This document shows, piece after piece, positions 7,761-16,390 of a stretch of 52,255 bases of DNA (positions are counted from its first letter, which is position 1; each line of letters starts with the position of its first letter). The position numbers were made by a program, and so were the translations under genes. The notes below the pieces were generated by a model. The model was given only the letters and a program-made list of their open reading frames with translations, was not told the origin of the DNA and made no database searches. The stretch comes from KLAP211 sp964650085. GTDB lineage: Bacteria; Patescibacteriota; Dojkabacteria; J137. The stretch is taken from NCBI GenBank assembly GCA_964650085.1, contig CAZYSE010000002.1, positions 1 through 52,255 on the forward strand, written 5' to 3'.

Positions 7761-9070
7761 GCTTCAGTAATTTTGTCATTCATTTCATCAGGTTGCAATG
7801 TTGATACTGCGCCAATGTTAACTTTGCTCCAATCGTAAGATTCTTTTATTTTCTGAATAATTTCAGAGAACTCGATACCTTTTACAAGATCAATGTACTC
7901 TTCAAGTTGATAGCTTTGGCCGTGCAATTCTTGTTCTCTGTCTTGCTTAATTATCCAATTTAAAACCTGTTCTGGATTGTCATATCGCATTTCTTCAGTA
8001 TCGATAACTCTCTTTAAAATCATTTTGAATATTTCTTCTCCTTCACCTTTCTCCTTTATTCTTTCAATTCCTGAATAAGCCTCCTCCAGTACAGTCTGAA
8101 GATTATCTGGGGCGAAAGAAGTTTCGATATAATTCATAGATCTACTGAACAATCCCAAGTTATCTGCATAGACTCCATAAACCATTCCAAGCTCCTCTCG
8201 AAGTCTGCGCCACAAAATAGACTTCTGAAACTGCGGGTTAGCTACAACATAATTAGCAAATTTAGAAATTAATCTATCTCTGAACGAATGATCTTTGAGA
8301 GTTAATCCTGGGAAGCTTAAAGTTAGATAAAGCTGATCAACGTCACCTTTATACTTAGAATCCACTGAAAACTCCGTGTATTCTGGGAACTTCGATTCGT
8401 ATTCGTGAATAGCAGCAGTAGATTTTGTTAAGCCAGAAAAATGTTTTTCTAGGGATTTTTTTAAATCGTCGAGTTCAAAATTTCCAACTATAAAGATCTC
8501 GATGTTGTCTGTAGTGTAGTTTCTTTCGTAAAAACTGCGTAAATCTTCACGAGTATACTTTTTTAGATTTTCTTCTGTTCCAATAATTTGTCTGCTAAAT
8601 GAAGTATTTTTCTCAGCAAATCTAGATTCTAAAAGAACTTCGATCACTTTTGTATCAACTGAGTCTGCATCTCTTTTTAGCTCGTCAAGTATGATTCCTC
8701 TTTCTTTTTCTACATCTTCTTTCGTATGTAGTGGGTGAACCACAAGCTGGCTATAGTATTTAATGGCATCATCTAAATATCTGTATGGATAAACTCCGTG
8801 AAATGAGGTTACATCAAATGTTGTGTAAGCGTTACCACTTCCGCTAATGGAATTAGAAAAGTCGTCAACCTCTTCCCATGTTTTAAACTCCTTTGTGCCG
8901 TCAAAAGCTAAATGTTCAAGAAAATGAGAAATACCAGTGTTTTTTTCATCTTCGTCTAGTGAACCAATTTTAACTGTAACGTTTATACTTACAGAGTGGA
9001 TATCCGTAACGCGATAACAGATACACTTAATACCGTTACTAAGATAGAATTTATGGCTTTGACCCTTCAT
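7739..9070 (-). CDS. M16 family zinc metallopeptidase (insulinase/processing peptidase type)
   Basis: The inverted zinc motif H49-F-L-E52-H53 is followed 77 residues after H53 by E130 in GIILDELKRD, the classic HxxEH-x76-E spacing. At 443 residues it has the usual two-domain size of bacterial M16B enzymes (about 410-450). The C-terminal half contains ILWRRLREELGMVYGVYA, equivalent to the R/Y substrate-binding element. No signal peptide is seen, so it is probably cytoplasmic. The start at 9070 has AGGA eight to nine bases upstream, one of the few possible Shine-Dalgarno sequences here, and TATAAT at 9092-9097 predicts a leader of about 15 nt. Confidence 0.92.
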   Translation of the reverse strand: MKGQSHKFYLSNGIKCICYRVTDIHSVSINVTVKIGSLDEDEKNTGISHFLEHLAFDGTKEFKTWEEVDDFSNSISGSGNAYTTFDVTSFHGVYPYRYLDDAIKYYSQLVVHPLHTKEDVEKERGIILDELKRDADSVDTKVIEVLLESRFAEKNTSFSRQIIGTEENLKKYTREDLRSFYERNYTTDNIEIFIVGNFELDDLKKSLEKHFSGLTKSTAAIHEYESKFPEYTEFSVDSKYKGDVDQLYLTLSFPGLTLKDHSFRDRLISKFANYVVANPQFQKSILWRRLREELGMVYGVYADNLGLFSRSMNYIETSFAPDNLQTVLEEAYSGIERIKEKGEGEEIFKMILKRVIDTEEMRYDNPEQVLNWIIKQDREQELHGQSYQLEEYIDLVKGIEFSEIIQKIKESYDWSKVNIGAVSTLQPDEMNDKITEAWKKVKK

Positions 9071-9106
9071 ATAATGTTCCTAATCGGTGATATTATAACA
9101 CCAGGC

Positions 9107-9180
9107 GACGAAGCTAGAAGTTCGAAATTAGAAGATAGAAAATACGAAGAGGCGAAGATACTAAGATACGAGAACAAAGA
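9107..9180 (+). repeat. Heptameric intergenic repeat array
   Basis: Tandem degenerate 7-mers: GAAGCTA, GAAGTTC, GAAATTA, GAAGATA, GAAAATA, then looser GAAGAGGC and GATAC units. It occupies most of the spacer between the divergent M16 and pcm genes. A spurious open frame crosses it. Confidence 0.6.
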
Positions 9181-9222
9181 TGTCAGGGATTAGCTTAACT
9201 TGAACATTACCTTAATAAACCG

Positions 9223-9228
9223 TAATAT
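9223..9228 (+). promoter_or_regulatory. -10 element of pcm, leaderless arrangement
   Basis: TAATAT lies six nt before the ATG at 9235, and no Shine-Dalgarno sequence is present. Confidence 0.4.
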
Positions 9229-9234
9229 GGTTGT

Positions 9235-9900
9235 ATGATAGATATTAATAAGCTCAAAAGTGCAAAATTGTTCCGCTGGACTAGAGATTACTTGTTTGAA
9301 GTTGTAGCTAAGATTGTATTGGATGACCCTATTCTGCTATCGGGTTTTAAAGAAATTGATAGGGCTGACTTTGTCCCGGAAAAGCTAAGAGATTCGGCAT
9401 ATTCAGATACGGAAATCGAAGTGGCTTATGGCGAAAAACTCACAAGTCCAGTAATTCTTGCAGATATGCTTGCCCAACTAAAACCAGTTCCAGGTGGAGT
9501 TTATCTAGATATTGGTACAGGAACGGGTTATGCAGCTGCACTATTAGCCTACTGTGCTACAGATTCTGGTAAGGTTTACAGTATGGAAAGAGTCCAATGG
9601 CTTTGGGAAGCAGCAAGAGCAAGTATCAAAAAGTATAAGTTTAACAATATTGAGGTAGTTTATAGAGATGGTCTTGAAGGCCTACCACTAAAAGCTCCAT
9701 TTGATGGGATTCATGTTTCATTTATAATAGAACCTAGTACTGTAGATAAGCTAAAGACGCAATTGAAGCAAGCCAATGGTAGGATGGTTTTCCCCGACAC
9801 GAATAATAATATTGTTGTTTTAGAGAGAAATGGCGACAACTACACACAAGAAATTGTAAGAGGTCATGTTTTTCAGAGTGGGAAAATTGGTTTAGCTTAA
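9235..9900 (+). CDS. pcm: Protein-L-isoaspartate O-methyltransferase
   Basis: This enzyme methylates L-isoaspartyl residues with S-adenosylmethionine to start repair of aged proteins. At 221 residues it has the family length. RADFVPEKLRDSAYSDTEI and the following GEKLTSPVILADML correspond to the conserved substrate loop of PCMT. LDIGTGTGYA (91-100) is SAM motif I, and SGKVYSMERV carries the acidic ribose-binding residue. Its last four bases overlap the end of the convergent thioredoxin-like gene. Confidence 0.9.
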   Translation: MIDINKLKSAKLFRWTRDYLFEVVAKIVLDDPILLSGFKEIDRADFVPEKLRDSAYSDTEIEVAYGEKLTSPVILADMLAQLKPVPGGVYLDIGTGTGYAAALLAYCATDSGKVYSMERVQWLWEAARASIKKYKFNNIEVVYRDGLEGLPLKAPFDGIHVSFIIEPSTVDKLKTQLKQANGRMVFPDTNNNIVVLERNGDNYTQEIVRGHVFQSGKIGLA

Positions 9901-10226
9901 TTAATCTTTGAAAGTTTTCCTTCGCCAACTAAATAAACTGCAGGTAGTGTAATGTCGTATTTAGATAGAGTTTCTTCTGCTAATTGTTCAGCCTTAATCT
10001 TGTATCCTTTTATAGATCTTAGTGTCGTTTCGCTTTGTAACTTAGAGTCGCACCAACCGCACCAATTAGTTTCTACCACCAACACGCTCAGATCTTGTGA
10101 GCTGATAAGGGATTCAATCTCGGAAACTTGCTCAACAGCATCGTTGGAGTACACATCTACTTTCAAGTATCCCCCTAATGTAAGGGCTCCTAAAACTAAA
10201 ACTGTGACTAAAATGTATTTCTTCAT
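9897..10226 (-). CDS. Membrane-anchored thioredoxin-like protein (CGWC)
   Basis: The 109-residue protein has an N-terminal hydrophobic anchor (about 3-20), then a minimal thioredoxin fold with the redox motif W55-C56-G-W-C59 and the cis-proline loop ITLPAVYLVGEGKL (P95). It probably acts outside the membrane on disulfides of exported proteins. The fold is shorter than thioredoxin (about 105 residues for the domain alone), so it may be a reduced variant. TATATC lies six nt upstream of the start, which fits leaderless expression. Confidence 0.75.
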   Translation of the reverse strand: MKKYILVTVLVLGALTLGGYLKVDVYSNDAVEQVSEIESLISSQDLSVLVVETNWCGWCDSKLQSETTLRSIKGYKIKAEQLAEETLSKYDITLPAVYLVGEGKLSKIN

Positions 10227-10289
10227 ATTCGCGATATAAAGAATATCAACAAATAGAAGTTATGTAAAGTCTTTCCTGCAATCGTATTG

Positions 10290-10295
10290 TATAAT
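10290..10295 (+). promoter_or_regulatory. -10 element of the OGG-type glycosylase gene, leaderless arrangement
   Basis: TATAAT preceded by TG, with five nt to the ATG at 10301. The expected transcription start coincides with the start codon. Confidence 0.6.
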
Positions 10296-10300
10296 CGGGT

Positions 10301-11089
10301 ATGTTAGATTTTAATAAAACCATTACCCTACTTGGCGGACAGGCTTTTAACTGGAAGCAGGTAGCAAACAAATATATTGGGTTTACCTCAACTTCAATTT
10401 TGGTATTATCTGAGCGTTTAGAGGTATTCGGAGACCAATTTTTTGAATTTAATAACTACTTCGGCTACAAAGCAAATCTCAATTTCCCTCAAGATGAGAA
10501 TATTATTCAGGCAATTAGAGAGTATGGTGACTTACGAATATTAAATCAAGATTTTGAACAAACCTTATTAAGTTTCATACTAACTTCACACAAAAATATT
10601 AAGGCTGTTAGAAAGTTAATTGGCGACATTTCAGAGAAATACGGTACTACTATTAAAACACCTTATGGTGATTTTAAAACATTTCCAACTGCCGAAGCTT
10701 TATCTAGCGCTAGCGAGGAAGATTTAAGAAAACTTGGTTGCGGTTTTCGTGCTCGCTATCTACTTTTAGCGGCGCAAAAGCTGGCTTCAGAAAGGGATGT
10801 TTACAAAAAGTTTCTTACAAGACAAGAATGGGAAGAATATTTGATTCAATTTGTTGGAGTTGGCGAAAAAATTCGAGACTGTGTTCTTGTGTTTGGACTT
10901 GGTTTTAAGGATATTACCCCTCTAGATATCTGGGGAAAACGAGTTCTTGTTCAATACTATGGTGTCGATCCAAAACTGAGTTATAATGAAATGAGAATGA
11001 AATTTACAGAAATGTTTGGCGAGAACACAGCAATTGTGGGCCAATACCTATTTGAATACATAAGGGACGAAGCTCGAAGCTTTAAGTAA
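10301..11089 (+). CDS. ogg: OGG-type 8-oxoguanine DNA glycosylase/AP lyase
   Basis: Removes 8-oxoguanine from DNA and cleaves the strand through a lysine Schiff base. The N-terminal LLGGQAFNWK (11-20) matches the OGG1 beta-domain entry. The helix-hairpin-helix GVGEKIRDCVLVFGLG carries K190, equivalent to the catalytic lysine, and the Gly/Pro-Asp loop ends in D209 of TPLDIWGKR. Length 262 is shorter than eukaryotic OGG1 and close to bacterial forms. Together with the MTH1-like Nudix gene at 44.5-45.0 kb it suggests a GO-type defence against oxidised guanine. Its C-terminal codons run into a heptamer array. Confidence 0.88.
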   Translation: MLDFNKTITLLGGQAFNWKQVANKYIGFTSTSILVLSERLEVFGDQFFEFNNYFGYKANLNFPQDENIIQAIREYGDLRILNQDFEQTLLSFILTSHKNIKAVRKLIGDISEKYGTTIKTPYGDFKTFPTAEALSSASEEDLRKLGCGFRARYLLLAAQKLASERDVYKKFLTRQEWEEYLIQFVGVGEKIRDCVLVFGLGFKDITPLDIWGKRVLVQYYGVDPKLSYNEMRMKFTEMFGENTAIVGQYLFEYIRDEARSFK

Positions 11090-11112
11090 GAAGATCGAAA
11101 AACGAAAACGTA
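11070..11112 (+). repeat. Heptamer-like repeat overlapping the end of ogg
   Basis: GAAGCTC and GAAGCTT units, then AAGAAGATCGAAAAACGAAA, beginning inside the last codons of the glycosylase gene. It shares GACGAAGCT with the array at 9107. Confidence 0.45.
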
Positions 11113-11151
11113 GTCAAACTACTACTCAAAATATTACCTGCTGAGAAAACT

Positions 11152-12057
11152 ATGAACAAAGTTGTTGAGGTCAAAAACTTTAGTAAATCTTTTGGGAATG
11201 TAAAAGCTGTATCGAATTTGAGCTTTGATGTTTTAGAAGGAGAAACTTTCGCATTCCTGGGTGCGAACGGTTCTGGTAAAACTACAACTATTAGAAGCCT
11301 TTTGGGGATATACTCCTCAGATGAAGGTGAATTAAAAGTGTTTGGTGCCCCATTCAGTACCGAAAAGACTAACTTAATTGGGTATTTACCTGAAGAAAGA
11401 GGTCTTTACCTAAACTCCACCGTAGAAGAAGTCATTTCGTATTTTGCAGAACTTAAGGGCGTTTCTAAGGCAGATAGCAGTGTTTGGTTAAAAAATTACT
11501 TAGAAAGAGTAGAAATTCCAGATAAGGCAAAGACTAAAATTAAAAAACTGTCATCCGGACAGCAACAGAAAGTTCAGTTAGGAGTTACTCTTGTGAACAA
11601 TCCTAAACTTCTGATTTTGGACGAACCTACAAAAGGTTTGGACCCTGTAAACAGAAGTATCTTCATGAACCTTTTCAAAGAAATGAATGCTAAGGGAACA
11701 ACAATTATTTTTAGTACCCATCAGTTAGACGAAGTAGAAAGCATTGCAAATAGAGTTTTGATAATCAAACAAGGAAAAGAAAAAGTGTCGGGTACAATTT
11801 CAGAAATAAAAAAACAGTTTGCTGAAGATACATATCAGGTAAAGCTAGAAGATAGAAGCTTGAAGTTCGAAAGTGCGGAAATCATAACCGTTGTTTCGGA
11901 AAATAAAGGCAACTACTTTATAAAGCTGAATGCAAATAAAACGTTCGAAGATTTGTTGAAGTATTTTTTGGAGAATAAAATTTTTCCTATTGAAATAAAT
12001 AAGGACAAAATGACTTTGAATGAAATTTTTATAAAAGTTAACACCGAAAATGAATAA
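11152..12057 (+). CDS. ABC transporter ATPase (NatA type)
   Basis: Powers the permease encoded next. Walker A is GANGSGKTT (38-46), the signature is LSSGQQQKV (133-141), Walker B is LLILDEPT with D157/E158, and the H-loop is FSTHQLDEVE. About 75 C-terminal residues beyond the nucleotide-binding domain match the accessory region of DUF4162-type exporters. The final eight bases overlap the permease start, so the two are coupled. The NatAB family exports Na+ or drugs, but the substrate here is unknown. Confidence 0.93.
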   Translation: MNKVVEVKNFSKSFGNVKAVSNLSFDVLEGETFAFLGANGSGKTTTIRSLLGIYSSDEGELKVFGAPFSTEKTNLIGYLPEERGLYLNSTVEEVISYFAELKGVSKADSSVWLKNYLERVEIPDKAKTKIKKLSSGQQQKVQLGVTLVNNPKLLILDEPTKGLDPVNRSIFMNLFKEMNAKGTTIIFSTHQLDEVESIANRVLIIKQGKEKVSGTISEIKKQFAEDTYQVKLEDRSLKFESAEIITVVSENKGNYFIKLNANKTFEDLLKYFLENKIFPIEINKDKMTLNEIFIKVNTENE

Positions 12058-13252
12058 GCTACTTATAGTTGCAAAAAGAGAGTTTACAAAAGTTATAAAA
12101 ACTAAGACTTTTTGGTTGTCGACACTTTTCTTCCCTATATTTATCGTTTTGGTAAGTGTAGTTTCCACTCTTTCTGCAAGTGAGTCGGAAAAACTGATTG
12201 AACGGTTACGTAGCGATGAAACTAAAATTCTAATTCAAGATGATTCTGGACTAGTTAATAAGCAATTATTTGAGAATTATTATTCGTTCACAAATAAAAA
12301 AGAAGAGGCTGTAGATAAAGTAAAAAACGCTGAGTTCGACGCATACATTTATATCCCACGAGACCCGCTTACTTCCCAGAGTGAAGTTTACATTCAAGAT
12401 AAAGGGCTGTTAGCCAATGGTAGATTTAATTCAGAAGCAAGTGAGTTATTAAAGCAAAGTGTGTTATCACATCTAGATAGCTCGTTAATAGCGATTGTAA
12501 ATACTCCAAAAGAATCTACTGTAACAGTTTTTAAGGACGGAGAAGTTGTTGATTCTTCCTTCTCACGTTTCGTTGTACCGATAGTCTCTGTGGCTATTTA
12601 CTTTATTCTAACAATGCTCGCTACCAATTATTTATTGATGAGTGTTTCGGAAGAAAAAGAAAATCGAGTCATTGAAGTTGTACTTTCTACAGTAACTCCA
12701 AGGCAACTAATCTGGGGAAAGATTCTTGGTCAGGTTCTAGTAATCATTACTCAACTAATTGTACTGCTTACACTTTGTATGTTTGCCATTGCCGGGCTAT
12801 CAACATTTTCTACCTTACAAATTGATTTATCGAGCATTAATGTATCAATTCCACAGATTTTAGTTTCCGTTGTGATAGTTATTTTAAGTTTCCTATTCAT
12901 CGCTGCTACTATGGTTGGAGTCGGTGCTAGTACACCTACCTACAAAGAAGCACAGAACTTTTCTGCAATATTCATAATGATTTCAATATTTCCGGTCTAC
13001 TTCTTTACAATTATTCTTGCAGAACCGGCTGGACAATTAGCCCAAATATTAAGCTATGTTCCGTTTACTTCGGGATTTATTCTTGTTTTTAGAAACGCTC
13101 TAGATGCTATTTCCCCAATAGAATTGATTTCAGGCATTTTAGCTTTGGCGCTGTATGCTTATTTAGCGTTTATTCTTGCGTACAAACTGTTCGAGAAGGG
13201 ATCAATGGAATACGGAAAACGGTTGGGATTAAAGGACTTAAGATCGAAATAA
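12050..13252 (+). CDS. ABC-2 type permease (NatB type)
   Basis: Residues about 19-40 form the first membrane helix, followed by a large extracytoplasmic domain (about 45-170) and five or six C-terminal helices. SEEKENRVIEVVLSTVTPRQ is the cytoplasmic coupling motif typical of ABC-2 exporters of the NatB/YhaP group. At 400 residues it is normal for the family. It overlaps the ATPase gene by eight bases and ends convergently 39 bp from peptide deformylase. Confidence 0.9.
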   Translation: MNKLLIVAKREFTKVIKTKTFWLSTLFFPIFIVLVSVVSTLSASESEKLIERLRSDETKILIQDDSGLVNKQLFENYYSFTNKKEEAVDKVKNAEFDAYIYIPRDPLTSQSEVYIQDKGLLANGRFNSEASELLKQSVLSHLDSSLIAIVNTPKESTVTVFKDGEVVDSSFSRFVVPIVSVAIYFILTMLATNYLLMSVSEEKENRVIEVVLSTVTPRQLIWGKILGQVLVIITQLIVLLTLCMFAIAGLSTFSTLQIDLSSINVSIPQILVSVVIVILSFLFIAATMVGVGASTPTYKEAQNFSAIFIMISIFPVYFFTIILAEPAGQLAQILSYVPFTSGFILVFRNALDAISPIELISGILALALYAYLAFILAYKLFEKGSMEYGKRLGLKDLRSK

Positions 13253-13256
13253 GTTT

Positions 13257-13295
13257 TAGATATTGGGACTTGGAAATTGAAATTTCTGATTTTAG
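13257..13295 (+). repeat. Heptameric intergenic repeat
   Basis: GATATTG, GGACTTG, GAAATTG and AAATTTC units fill the spacer between the convergent permease and deformylase genes, touching the deformylase stop. Confidence 0.5.
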
Positions 13296-13834
13296 ATGTC
13301 TTTCGCTTCGTCTCGATCTCTTTTCTTAAGTTCTGCTGCTGTATATAACTCTTCTGGATCTTTTACGTAACTTAAAAATAGCTTTCCATCTAAATGATCA
13401 ATTTCGTGCTGAAATACATGAGACTGGTAACCTCTTACTTTAACTTTCTTTTTCTTGCCGTTTACATCGAAGTATTCAACCTCTACTTCCATTGGTCTTT
13501 CAACTTTTCCGAATAAATCTCCCTGCTTGATACTTAGGCAACCTTCCCACTCCACAGACTTTTCTTCTGATTTGTAAGTGATTTTTGGATTAATAACAAC
13601 TTCCCAAATCATTTCTTTTGGTTTTGACTCTTCTAGATCGAATCGTCTTAGAACAGTAATTCTTTTGTCATAACCTATTTGTGGTGCGGCTAATCCAGCT
13701 GCGTGGTCAATTTTGCTTTCAATAGTTTCAAATAGCTCTTGAATTATCTCGGTAACTTCCGAGGACATAGGGTCTTTTATATCTTGAGTAGGAGTCTCCA
13801 AAATTGGATCGCCCATTTGTATTATTTGCTTCAT
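13292..13834 (-). CDS. def: Peptide deformylase
   Basis: Removes the N-terminal formyl group from nascent proteins. All three motifs are present: AGLAAPQIG (46-54), EGCLS (97-101) with the metal-binding cysteine, and H143-E-I-D-H147. At 180 residues it is of usual size; the positively charged GKKKKVKVRG insertion is common in type 2-like enzymes. It begins one base after the stop of a small membrane-protein gene, so the two form an operon. The spacing leaves no room for a separate promoter. Confidence 0.95.
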   Translation of the reverse strand: MKQIIQMGDPILETPTQDIKDPMSSEVTEIIQELFETIESKIDHAAGLAAPQIGYDKRITVLRRFDLEESKPKEMIWEVVINPKITYKSEEKSVEWEGCLSIKQGDLFGKVERPMEVEVEYFDVNGKKKKVKVRGYQSHVFQHEIDHLDGKLFLSYVKDPEELYTAAELKKRDRDEAKDI

Positions 13835-13835
13835 T

Positions 13836-14234
13836 TTACTCTCTGCTTACCAGTATGAATGTTAGTACAGACGTGATTATACTAAATACTAGTAGAGAAA
13901 TGGTAGGGTCTGCGAACTCAATTGGTTGAATAGAGCTTAGACCTAAATTAATAGAAGCATCTGTGAACACCAAAAGTCTTAATACGTAAGCGCATACCAG
14001 GGAAAACAGTAGAGATAGCCCGAAAGTAGCAACAAATATTAGTACATTTGTGACTGGTAGTTTGAAAAATTTGATAATATTTCGTCCGAAAGCCACGGTT
14101 ATTCCGTAAATAAGCCCAACTAAAATTCTATCTAAGAGTCCAGAAGAAGTGTTTAATCTGACAGCACCCTCTAAAAGCGTGACTACAAAGAAAAATATTA
14201 GTGTATTTACAAGAATGTCGTTTAGTTTCTTCAT
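13836..14234 (-). CDS. Small four-helix membrane protein
   Basis: 132 residues with four hydrophobic segments (about 9-25, 33-50, 60-90 and 105-128), reminiscent of phage-holin-IV/YvlD-like small membrane proteins, though I cannot assign a family. It is the first gene of an operon with def, separated by a single base. CATAAT on the minus strand at 14246-14241 lies six nt before the start, another leaderless arrangement. Confidence 0.65.
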   Translation of the reverse strand: MKKLNDILVNTLIFFFVVTLLEGAVRLNTSSGLLDRILVGLIYGITVAFGRNIIKFFKLPVTNVLIFVATFGLSLLFSLVCAYVLRLLVFTDASINLGLSSIQPIEFADPTISLLVFSIITSVLTFILVSRE

Positions 14235-14240
14235 AAGATT

Positions 14241-14246
14241 ATTATG
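14241..14246 (-). promoter_or_regulatory. -10 element of the membrane-protein/def operon
   Basis: CATAAT on the minus strand, six nt before the ATG at 14234. No Shine-Dalgarno sequence follows. Confidence 0.45.
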
Positions 14247-14275
14247 ATTAAAGTGAAAAGAAAAATCAAGGGGAA

Positions 14276-15220
14276 CTATTTAGTAGAATCAACTCTCACC
14301 CAAGTTTTACTGAATGACTTTTTTAAAACCTTTCTCTCCCAGAAAATAGTTATCCACAACCACAATCTCATTGGATAAAGTATTAGAGACCAGAAAAATT
14401 CTTTAACATTAGTTGCATATTTAATTGGAAACCAAAAGTACTCAAGTTCTCGCCAGAATGATCTAGTTTTCGTTTCCTGTTTTACAATTCCATAATCCCA
14501 AAGTTGAACATACCCTCCGACTGATCGCTTTTTTTGCTTGAAGTAGTCGCCAGAATTCTTTGGATATTTTACATAAACGATTGCTGTTGGCTCGTATTCA
14601 ATTCTAAATCCTCGATTAAAAATTTCGTAAGAAAAGAATGCATCTTCAACTAAAGTGTCTACTGGTGCTCGTATGTCAGATTTTCTCATTGCGAAAAGAT
14701 ATCCGCTAACTGGGAAAAAAGGTCTCTTCTTTACAAATGCAGAAGATTTTCCTGATGTTTCGTTTGATAAGTCAATTGTTCTTTTGTGATGAGCAGCATC
14801 TGCAAGCAAGTGGCCAAAATACTCCATCATAGAGTCTTTAGAATCTGAAGATCTTGGTCTTCCTGTCACAGCAAAAACATCTGATTCTTCAAAATGCTTT
14901 AGCATTTTTTCGAGTACTCCTTCTCCATAATGAACATCTCCATCACCAAAAAACCAAACATCTCCTTTTGCATTGTCCATTAAGTAATTAAGCTCAGCTG
15001 GTTTCCCCTTTCCTTTCCCATCTTTTGCAAAATCAGAAATCCAAATTCTTTGTTCAATACCTAGTTCTTTTGCCTTTAACATTGCAGCATCTTTAGTTTC
15101 TTGATCTGGGATAGCTAGGAGAACTTCGAAATCGCCTTTGTAGTTTCCCACGAATGTTTCAAGGCATTTGCCAATAGTTTCTACTTCGTGCCAAGCTGTT
15201 ATTAAGATTGATATTTTCAT
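14276..15220 (-). CDS. Family 2 glycosyltransferase
   Basis: Begins with ISILITAWHEVETIGKCLET, the GT-A nucleotide-sugar fold entry. The metal-binding acidic motif is GDGDVHYGEG, and VEDAFFSYEIFNRGFRIEY is the acceptor-side ED motif. Two hydrophobic segments near the C-terminus (about 268-295) place it at the membrane. At 314 residues it is typical of GT2 enzymes that build envelope polysaccharide; the sugar is unknown. TATAAT six nt before the start suggests a leaderless transcript. Confidence 0.88.
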   Translation of the reverse strand: MKISILITAWHEVETIGKCLETFVGNYKGDFEVLLAIPDQETKDAAMLKAKELGIEQRIWISDFAKDGKGKGKPAELNYLMDNAKGDVWFFGDGDVHYGEGVLEKMLKHFEESDVFAVTGRPRSSDSKDSMMEYFGHLLADAAHHKRTIDLSNETSGKSSAFVKKRPFFPVSGYLFAMRKSDIRAPVDTLVEDAFFSYEIFNRGFRIEYEPTAIVYVKYPKNSGDYFKQKKRSVGGYVQLWDYGIVKQETKTRSFWRELEYFWFPIKYATNVKEFFWSLILYPMRLWLWITIFWERKVLKKSFSKTWVRVDSTK

Positions 15221-15226
15221 AGCGAA

Positions 15227-15232
15227 ATTATA
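15227..15232 (-). promoter_or_regulatory. -10 element of the GT2 gene, leaderless arrangement
   Basis: TATAAT on the minus strand, preceded by TG, with exactly six nt to the ATG at 15220. Confidence 0.6.
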
Positions 15233-15308
15233 CAGCGTTAAATCTACGCTGTCGAACCAAACAAAGTTTCAACATAGAAGTATTTTGGAAGTTGATATAG
15301 AATGAAGT

Positions 15309-15794
15309 ATGCAAAAACCAGAGTTTGAAACAATTTTAAAATTATTATCCGATGTGGCTGGATACTTCGACGCTTTGAAAGTCGATTACCTAGTTTACGG
15401 TTCTGTTGCATATCTCTTATACACAAACGACCTTTCACTAATGATAAATGATATTGATATCATTGTTAGGAAATCTGACTTCGATACTATTAAGGAGATT
15501 TTTGAGAATAATAACTTACCCTATAATCTTGTAGTTACCGAAAACGCGATTCACGCTAATCATAAAGAGCTAATTGGGAATAATGAATCCCCTTTTGATA
15601 TTTCTTTAGATTCTTACGAATACTATTTTAAGGATACCGATATTAAGTTTGAACATTTTACTCATGTAAAAATAGAAGGAACAGACGTTAAACTCTTGCC
15701 TAAAGAGCTGCTAATCAAAGTCTACGAGAACAAAAGTGAGAGTACAATAGTTACTAAGCAAAGAATCGAAACGCTTACAAACGGAAATGTTTAG
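15309..15794 (+). CDS. Nucleotidyltransferase-fold protein (MNT/AbiEii-like)
   Basis: A 161-residue protein. VDYLVYGSVAYLLYTN gives the helix-strand with a G-S pair, and INDIDIIVRKSDF gives the paired acidic residues of a minimal nucleotidyltransferase; a third acidic residue may be in SPFDISLDSYE. The size and the DIDIIV core resemble antitoxin-like or AbiEii-type nucleotidyltransferases. No HEPN-type toxin gene is next to it. TATAGA lies seven nt before the start. Function is uncertain: it could be a tRNA- or protein-modifying transferase. Confidence 0.6.
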   Translation: MQKPEFETILKLLSDVAGYFDALKVDYLVYGSVAYLLYTNDLSLMINDIDIIVRKSDFDTIKEIFENNNLPYNLVVTENAIHANHKELIGNNESPFDISLDSYEYYFKDTDIKFEHFTHVKIEGTDVKLLPKELLIKVYENKSESTIVTKQRIETLTNGNV

Positions 15795-15868
15795 TTTCTT
15801 GAATAGATGTATAAAAAGCTACTGACTATGATATAATTAACTTATCACGATGAGAGGACTACCAAAGG

Positions 15869-16390
15869 TTAACCTTGATTACCGCGGGAATGCCTCTCTT
15901 TTTTATGGCTTTCTCCCAATGTTTGCTTTTTCCCACTAATCGATACCACCGACCCAGCGTATTTTCTCAGCAATGAGGAATATTTTGTATTCGGTACAAT
16001 TACCTTCTCCAACTTATTACTTTCTGCGAGATATTCCACTAAACAAAAGAAATCGCCATCACCTGAGACTACGATGGCTTTGTCGTAAGTAGAATAATGG
16101 ATCATAGCGTGCAGTACGAGCTCCGCATCGACATTACCCTTATAAGTTACCTTCTGGTCTTTTTTTATCGCCAAAACGTTTTTAAACACGATAATAAAGC
16201 CTTGTTCTTGAAGCTGTTGGTACAGTTTTGCGTTTTCTGGGATGAAACCGATAAATAAGTAAGCCTTGCTCACCTTATATTTATTTTTCAAATAAAGTCT
16301 AAACTTTCCAAAGTCTAGTTTCCAATGCAGGGAGTTAATTCCTAAGTTTAAGTTTTGACTGTCGATAAAAGCGTATATTATTTGGTTCAT
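15869..16390 (-). CDS. NYN-domain (PIN-like) putative ribonuclease
   Basis: LabA/DUF88-type NYN domain: YAFIDSQNLNLG (D10), GNVDAELVLHAM (D88) and VVSGDGDFFCLVEY (D111, D113) supply the acidic metal site of this RNase superfamily. 173 residues, with a short basic tail containing KKERHSRG. The start codon overlaps the stop of the PP2C-like gene (TAATG), so translation is coupled. It is the third gene of a ClbS-PP2C-NYN operon. RNA cleavage is the likely activity; the target is unknown. Confidence 0.82.
   Translation of the reverse strand: MNQIIYAFIDSQNLNLGINSLHWKLDFGKFRLYLKNKYKVSKAYLFIGFIPENAKLYQQLQEQGFIIVFKNVLAIKKDQKVTYKGNVDAELVLHAMIHYSTYDKAIVVSGDGDFFCLVEYLAESNKLEKVIVPNTKYSSLLRKYAGSVVSISGKKQTLGESHKKERHSRGNQG

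Noticed and set aside
8996..9193. Possible plus-strand small gene over the M16 start
   Set aside because: It is antisense to the M16 N-terminus and then runs through the heptamer array; its composition is repeat-derived and it has no family features.
15244..15438. Minus-strand small frame upstream of the nucleotidyltransferase gene
   Set aside because: It is an antisense shadow of the first third of the nucleotidyltransferase gene with no family features.
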